Origin: Plotosus lineatus
Taxonomy: Eukaryota > Chordata > Actinopteri > Siluriformes > Plotosidae
Reading direction: 5' to 3'
Length of the DNA stretch: 64,000 nucleotides
NCBI GenBank assembly: GCA_024760905.1
Contig: CM045729.1
Span: forward strand, 51,653,580-51,717,579
Of the stretch, positions 57,662 to 64,000 are shown one piece after another. The stretch's first letter is position 1. Every line of letters starts with the position of its first letter. The translations under genes and the position numbers were made by a program. Under the pieces are notes generated by a model. The model was not told where the DNA came from. It was given only the letters and a program-made list of their open reading frames with translations, and did not search any database.

Positions 57662-57940
57662 TCCTTTCGGCTTTTTCCCCTTTTACTCGGGAGTCGCCAC
57701 AGCGAATCATCTGATTCGCACGTTTGCTTTGGCAGAGGTTTTTTTTACGTCGGATGCCCTTCCTGTTACAACCCTTTTAGCAAGGGACAGAAACACGCTG
57801 ACGACCTTGCAGCTACTCTTTACGAAAGTCAGCAATGGTTCTTTTACATGCCTCTCACCATAGACAGTGAGAGACATGGCCCGCCTTTGATAACCCAGTT
57901 AGCCGCACTGGGGGGGGGGGGGGGGGTGGGGCAGTGACAA
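57660..57940 (-). mobile_element. Modular SINE, RTE-type tail, head truncated
   Basis: Minus strand: starts at the poly-C-containing cccccagtgcggctaactgg, body, then tail ccttgctaaaagggttgtaa caggaagggc ... cagatgattcgctgtggcga. G17 homopolymer at 57910-57926 marks the body start. Confidence 0.88.
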
Positions 57941-58109
57941 TAATCACTTCTATACAATAATATATAAATAAATAACAATAAATAAATAAATAACAATAAA
58001 CGCTTCTATAATCACCTGAAGAGAGAGGATGGTTTCACCACCCCTCGAAACAGATCTGTAGTGATAAATGGAGTTTCAATAGAAAGTCTTTGTCCTGTCC
58101 TTTTATTTT

Positions 58110-58110
<1 letters not shown>

Positions 58111-58154
<44 letters not shown>
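58111..58154 (+). repeat. (AT)n microsatellite
   Basis: About twenty-two AT units. Confidence 0.95.
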
Positions 58155-58157
<3 letters not shown>

Positions 58158-58159
58158 CT

Positions 58160-60440
58160 ATTTATTATCAGCAAAATAATTTTGTATTTCACCTAGATAT
58201 ATTAATCAATACTACCGAGACTACCTGTCAATCAATTCCACATATAACATATAGTATTAGGCTTTAATTGTACACATGTAATGTGGCTTAAGATGTACTA
58301 CATTTAGTGAATTAAAACAAAATAGCATGAGACCAAGAAGAAAATATTTAAAATACTGAGGACTTTTTCTAATTTAGCATTACTTGAAAATAGACTGCTG
58401 GTGTATTGCACTTATGGGAATACAAGATTCACTACTAACTTTTGTTCTGGTTTGAGCATCTAGCAGAAAATGTCTAATCAAGCCTTAAAATATATATAAC
58501 TTTTAAACACACCCAAAGTTAAACACAAAGTAAAATGTAAAGAATACGTAGAAAGAATAACATTTGCTGTTTACTTTGAAAACTCTACATCTGCATTTTT
58601 ATGGGATGCAGTACACTTAAAAATATTGCTCAGTATGTCATCCTGTATGTTTGACTTATTGAAAAATGAATGAACTGGGTTTTCTAGATACTGTACAGTA
58701 TTTGAATAGGATTTAGTAAGAGTAGTTTGCAACAGTTGCATCATCTGTATCATAATGCAATGTTTGAATTTTGCCACTATTATACAAAAATAAAAAAAGA
58801 ATTTATTGATATGGATCAATTTATGAATATCGTGTGCTCTTTGTACTAAAATTGAGAAGAGGAAAACTATTTAATCTGATACACAGATTCAGACCTTGCA
58901 CAGACAAAACATGATCAAAATCTTCTTTCATTAATTCACAGATGTAAGCAAGATGTTCTCCAGGCCAAAATAAATAAAAACCAATTTCATACAGTTTTAA
59001 TATTCTAAATCTTCCAGCTTTATACAGAAGTTGTCAGAATTGGAGCCATGCTCATTATTGTAATGAAACAATGTGCATGATGTAGGGGGAGAAAATCTCA
59101 CAATTTTTTCCTTCATAAAATAAAAATGAATAAAAACAAGCAAGCAAGCAAACAAACAAACAAAAAAAACAAACAACCCCCCACAACTAACCACAAGTTA
59201 GAAAAACCAAGTTTTGAGGAGCCTCTCCATCTCTGTTCCAGATCAAGGCTACTCGCACCAACTGTACATTCACTTCGAATGGCTGGTTTTGGTCTATATT
59301 CAACTCTCCCCATGTGCAGGGTTCATTGTAAAAGAAAGTCTAATATGTGATATTGCAAACAAAGTTAGTTCAGTACAATTCTATAGTTGGATGAAATATA
59401 AACAAATCATTAATTTTATTAATTTTCACCATTCATTTCTCTTTTTCTTGTTTGATTTCTCCTTCTCTGATGTTCTAAGTTTTATGAAATTTTTATTTTA
59501 TATTAGAGATAAATAACCTGCTTATGAAAGGTTACTACTGAATTATTTTCATCTAAATTTGCAACATTATGCTTAGTAATGAGAGAAAATGTGAACTTTT
59601 GCATTTTATATTCATGATGAGACTTTAAAATGCATATTGATTATAAACTAATTCAATGTACAGCAGAAAAATAAAGGAGTGCAGTTATATAAACACAGTT
59701 GGAGCAATTTGAACTGGAGTTTGTGTCGATGAAGAAAGAAAAAGGAAGGAAATTAAATCATTGTGATGGAAAAAAAAAAACTGACCATGAGAGAAATCTC
59801 TGAATGCAAAGAAGCTGGGAGGGTCACTGAGCTGAGGGTGGACCTGAATTAACACTGGAATAGAAAATTGATAAGAGACTATGAAGTTTAAAAAGCACTA
59901 AGGTAAATTAAAACATGAAAACAAACTTACATCCAGAAAGCAGAATGAGGGTTTTACACAAGAAAAAGAACATCTTGGCAGCAAAGGAAATCTGATTTAC
60001 TAAATATGAATATGTGTCACAGATTGCCACATGTGGACAAGAAAATAGTTTTGACAAAGAATGTGGCTATGTTTTCTGAAAAAAAAAAAAAAAAAAAATC
60101 TTATTTTATAAATCTTACACATTGATAACAACTTTGGGAATCGCAGAAAAACAATGAGTTATAAAACAAAGATTCCTAACTATTAACTTTATTTGACATT
60201 TCCTTCCTTTAACACACATGAGCAGTTAACTCATCACAACCCACGAGTTAATTAGCAGCCCTTCCTGGATCTAGTGGAGGTGCTGAAGCAGGAAAATATT
60301 AAAATAAGCATCACACCAGATACTCCAGGATCAGGTGACACCTGGTGACAGAATTTACTGCAAGTTCCTGCCTAGTTAAGTTGAAGTTTGGTCTGATAGT
60401 AGATTTATAAATTTGAGTTGATTCCTGTGGGTCCAAGCCT
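58160..60440. other. Region with no recognised gene
   Basis: AT-rich sequence without a domain I recognise or a named repeat; short homopolymers such as poly-A near 60080-60098. Confidence 0.6.
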
Positions 60441-60449
60441 CAGTATCGC

Positions 60450-60712
60450 CGGGTTGTCAGTGCTGTAGCCCCAGTGCAGTTAACTGGGTTATCAAAGGTC
60501 GGCCATGTGTCTTACTGTCTGTGATGAGAGGCCTGTGAAAGAGCCACTGCTGACTTTCGAAAACAGCAGCTGCATTGCTGTCAGTGGGTTTCAGACTTGC
60601 AATGGCCTGGCGAGATATCCAGGTTGTACTTTGTCTTCGTTCAAGGTCGGCTGAGAAGGGCACTGGCCTCCCTGCGACCCTAATTAGGTTTAACTCAGAA
60701 AATGAATGGCTG
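60450..60712 (+). mobile_element. Modular SINE, L2-type tail, head truncated
   Basis: Body cccagtgcagttaactgggt tatcaaaggtcggccatgtg through cagtgggtttc, then tail gacttgcaatggcctggcga ... cctaattaggtttaactcag aaaatgaatggctgaatgg. Confidence 0.83.
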
Positions 60713-60904
60713 AATGGTTTCAGCTGAATATTGTGCCATGGGTTTGATTTTCTCTATTTTGTGTCCTCAGTTTTATGTGAATTCAATTAATGTGGAGTTT
60801 TTGACAAATATAACATTTTAATGCTTTGAACTATATTCGTTTCTTACTCTGTTTTGTGTGACACACAGAATTGAGCAAATATCAGTGCATCAGTTTTATT
60901 CTGG

Positions 60905-61245
60905 CGAAGCACAGTGGTGCAGTGGTTAGCATGCCCGCCTCGCAGCCAGAAGTTCCTGGACTGGAGTCTCAGGCTTGGTTGGCGTGGGCTTTCTGTCTGG
61001 AGTTTGCATGTTCTGCCCATGCGTGGGTGGGTTTTCTCCGGGTACTCACAGTTCAAACATATCTTCATCAAACAAATTGACTTTTCCAAATTGCCCCTTA
61101 AGGGCTGAGATAAAGCTGAGACTGTGTGTGATTAGTTGTATGTGTTTTCCCCAGCAATGATCAGGAGAAATGTGTAGGGTATACCACGCGTTTGCTTAGA
61201 GTCGGCTGAGATAGGCTCCAGTTTCCCTGCGATCCTGCCAGAATT
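60905..61245 (+). mobile_element. Core-type (V-SINE-like) SINE, full length
   Basis: Head gcacagtggtgcagtggtta gcatgcccgcctcgcagcca, core ctggagtttgcatgttctgc and gggttttctccgggtactca, then an L2-type end gagtcggctgagataggctc cagtttccctgcgatcctg. A modular SINE follows immediately. Confidence 0.8.
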
Positions 61246-61255
61246 AAGTCATTGT

Positions 61256-61502
61256 GTGCAGCTAACTGGGTTATCAAAGGCGGGCCATGTCTCTCACTGT
61301 CTATGGTGAGAGGCATGTAAAAGAACCATTGCTGACTTTCGTAAAGAGTAGGCTGCAAAGTCGTCAGCGTGTTTCTGTCCCTTGCTAAAAGGGTTGTGTC
61401 AGGAAGGGCATCCGACGTAAAAACCTCTGCCAAATCAAATGTGCGAATCAGATGATTCGCTGTGGCGACTTCCGAGTAAAAGGGAAAAAGCCGAAAGGAA
61501 GA
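61256..61502 (+). mobile_element. Modular SINE, RTE-type tail, head truncated
   Basis: Body gtgcagctaactgggttatc to cagcgtgtttc, then tail tgtcccttgctaaaagggtt gtgtcaggaagggcatccga ... gattcgctgtggcgacttcc ... gccgaaaggaag. It abuts the core-type SINE on its left. Confidence 0.9.
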
Positions 61503-61509
61503 CAGACAT

Positions 61510-62110
61510 TCAGTGAAGCAGGCGAGCGCTTCCATTTCGAGCCTGAAGGTGGCGCACGCAGCCTAATCAGGCAGGCCGATGAAGCTGGCACGTCCATGTT
61601 CTGCACATTTCCTCTTCTGTAATGTCCACATCGACTGTGCAGCAGCGAAATGAAGCTAAATAAAGGCATCGGGCGAGTTAGAGCAGAGAAACATAACCAA
61701 ACATGCAATGCAAGGTCACGGCAGGACTACGCTTGGAGATTACTGGGGTAGATCAGTTGAAAGCATGCAGCTTTGTTCGCAGCCCCATATGCACATCCTG
61801 GGAAAGGGAAACCCGCCAAAAGCCCCGACACGGACATACGCAAGTGGAAGGCGCACAGGAAACGCAGAAGGGCAGACGCGGAAACAGACAGTGACCGTCG
61901 CTGGTGTTGAAGTTGGCGCTCGCGTGCGAGTGGAGCGCACATGGACACGTAGGGTAATATGATTGAGAGCGCAGCGCGCGCGGATCCGCGGCTCTCCCAG
62001 GAATTGAGCTGCAGAACAAATCCGCGCGCATCTGTTTCCTCCCGCGAGCACACGGCGGAAACGGCACGTAAATCCCGCTGAATAGAAATAGAATCGACGG
62101 GCCTGGTCAA
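61510..62110. promoter_or_regulatory. CpG-rich island-like segment
   Basis: Many CpGs in an otherwise CpG-poor region (gagcgcagcgcgcgcggatc cgcggctctccc around 61970; cccgcgagcacacggcggaa around 62042; cgctcgcgtgcgagtggagc near 61918). It ends at a poly-A near 62110. It looks like a promoter CpG island of an unseen gene or an unannotated transcript; no exon with a recognised protein was found. Confidence 0.4.
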
Positions 62111-62424
62111 AAAAAAAAAAAAAAAAAAAAAACCAACCGAGAGGCTTTTGGGCTGAAACCCCCTTCCTTTCCCCGCAGACATTTATTTTTCTTATATTTG
62201 CTGGACGTCCAAAAAAAAAAAAAATCCTCTTGTTTATAACTAGACTATAAACAACGACTAAGCACAGTCCTAAGAGCTGGGCTACAATTTTTAATGACCG
62301 AAGAGGTAACAAATATATTTATAATTACTAGGCCCTAGAAATACCCTAGAAATAACATGTTAGTTTCATTTACCTGAGAATAGTAGTTCTGAAATATGGC
62401 CTGCTCTCTTGGGCCAAATTCTGC

Positions 62425-62455
<31 letters not shown>

Positions 62456-63137
62456 TCTGATCTCAATGCTTATGGAAACTTGAATGGCTGCACATTTGTT
62501 TCTTCCTGAGACTCGTAAATGTCTCTGCATGGTGCTTCTGCATGGCCAAGCCCCACAGAGATGTGCTCAAACCGAATGTTACAAGAGAGCTGCAGTTTTC
62601 CAAATCTCTGCGTGTCAGCTCAGTGGATCTGACAGATCTCCGACTGAATTCTGGGCCAGATGCCACGTTCAGTACAGCATAGACTCCCCCCCTTTCCATT
62701 CCTCTACTTATCCTCTACTATATATGCAATAAGGGCTTGTGTCAGAAATCTACAATATAAGTTTGTAGTATGTGGAACAGACATCAACTACTATATACCA
62801 CATTCCTGAATTATTGAATAATCCATCTGAACAGATCTACAGCAGTGTTGAAGAGCTCTGAGAGGAACTATGTGAAGATAAATACAACGTGTAGGTACCT
62901 AAGTCTAAAGAGAATAAAACTGATTCCAGGTAAAGGTGTAGAAATTCATCTTCATTTGAAAGTAATGAATCCTCCACATTTCTTTTGCAAAAGTAGATTA
63001 CATTTATATTTCATTAAAAACATTAAATAACTGTGTAAATAATTACAGTGATGACACACAACATAATGTTATAAACTACAGTAATTCTGAATTGCACCAA
63101 CATTTTCATAACAAATTAGAATAAAATTGGGCAAAAT
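62111..63137. other. Region with no recognised gene
   Basis: Poly-A tracts at 62110-62131 and 62430-62454; otherwise nothing identified. Confidence 0.6.
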
Positions 63138-63395
63138 CACTCATCTTCTGAACCGCTTCATCTTAATTAGGATTACGGAGAGGCTGTCGCCCCTCTGAAC
63201 CGACTCTGGGCCAGGGCAGAGTACACCTTGGACAGCTCACCAGGCCATCCCAGGGCAGAAACACATAGATGGCTATGCAGACTACTCTTGTTGAAAGTCA
63301 GCATAGACAATGAGAGACATGACCAGCCTTTGCTAACCCAGTTAGCTGCACTGGGGAGACAGTGACAACCCGTTGATAGTGGGGCTTGGTCAAGA
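63138..63395 (-). mobile_element. Modular SINE, L2-type tail, diverged
   Basis: Minus strand: body tccccagtgcagctaactgg gttagcaaaggctggtcatg, a shortened middle, then tail ggatggcctggtgagctgtc ... cgtaatcctaattaagatga agcggttcagaagatgagtg. Confidence 0.8.
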
Positions 63396-64000
63396 TCATG
63401 ATATACTGTAGTATATTAAAAAGTTTCCAAAGTATCACTACTGCTAATAATGAGCTGAGATGCACGCTTGAACCATCCAACAGCATCTCATATCCTTTAT
63501 TCTGTACATTAATGAGACTTGGACAAAAGTGACATTCTTTCCAGTGCATTATAATGCATGTCAGAGACATCTCACGAGACATGCTGTTTTGGAGACGAAT
63601 AGACCATCACAGTGTATCCCATATCAGTCACTGATCCTACTTCCAACCCATCAACTTTGAGAGCTCACAATTTACTTTCTACTTAATACATCCCATTCCT
63701 TTGCAGGTACCACTGTAACATTGTTCTTCACGTCACCTCTCAGTATTCATAATGTTTTACAGTTGTGGTTAATTGGTGTATATACTAACTTATCTCAGCA
63801 AAATGCTTGTACATATACTGCTCTCACAAAAATGCACAACTTCTTATGTATGTGTGTGGCATGAGGGAAATGGAGCTACTGAATCAATGCACATGTAAGC
63901 AGGTTTTCATGCAAGCATGCAATATAGATTTGTTATTTACTAAAGCTCTTTGGGGATCTCCTTTGGGGTTCACCTTCTCCCCAGTTGACACACATGCACA
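63396..64000. other. Right edge, no recognised feature
   Basis: No gene or named repeat seen. Confidence 0.6.

Noticed and set aside
61740..62312. Minus-strand frame of 190 residues across the CpG-rich segment
   Set aside because: It includes a poly-F stretch from poly-A and has no domain; open length is explained by low stop frequency in GC-rich sequence.

Overview
The window is vertebrate nuclear DNA, almost certainly from a teleost fish. Short coding exons sit in long AT-rich introns crowded with fish-type repeats: Tc1/mariner and hAT elements, tRNA-derived SINEs, RTE-, L2- and jockey-like LINE pieces, and very long (AT)n, (AC)n and (AAT)n tracts. An otophysan (catfish, characin, cyprinid relative) fits the repeat mix, but the species cannot be fixed from sequence alone.

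Three real protein genes are present, in an order I recall as conserved with human chromosome 2q31. (1) agps, minus strand: only exon 1 (12417-12595, carrying the PTS2 peroxisomal targeting signal) and exon 2 (151-240) are inside the window; the rest lies beyond base 1. (2) nfe2l2 (Nrf2), plus strand: complete in five coding exons (19727-19768, 31687-31959, 33274-33369, 33862-33996, 34826-36034), 584 residues, with the KEAP1-binding DLG and ETGE motifs, the Neh4/Neh5-like activator segments, a beta-TrCP-type degron, the CNC-bZIP and the Neh3 tail. (3) hnrnpa3, minus strand: complete in ten coding exons between 44770 and 41445, 339 residues, two RRMs plus a Gly-rich tail with an M9-like nuclear shuttling segment. 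agps and nfe2l2 are head-to-head about 7.1 kb apart; nfe2l2 and hnrnpa3 are tail-to-tail about 5.4 kb apart (coding ends).

Layout: 1-12.4 kb is agps intron 1 and flank, holding a hAT transposase wreck split by a SINE, a candidate solo LTR, several miniature elements and an old Tc1 wreck. 12.6-19.7 kb is the divergent intergenic region with SINE clusters. 19.8-31.7 kb is nfe2l2 intron 1, carrying an RTE-like LINE piece, a mariner wreck, a miniature element inserted in an (AT)n tract, and a Tc1-like element nested in another miniature element. 36-41 kb is the convergent intergenic region. Beyond 45 kb no gene is recognised: there is an RTE-like LINE with a reverse transcriptase, a young truncated jockey-like LINE, many SINEs, microsatellites and a CpG-rich stretch at 61.5-62.1 kb.

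The most unusual signal is a modular tRNA-derived SINE. At least a dozen full or partial copies share one head and body but switch, at the same junction (just after a GTGTTTC motif), to one of three different 3' tails. One tail matches the 3' end of the RTE-like LINE in this window, one matches the L2-type tail also carried by a second SINE family here, and one is of unknown origin. Several copies have perfect target-site duplications.
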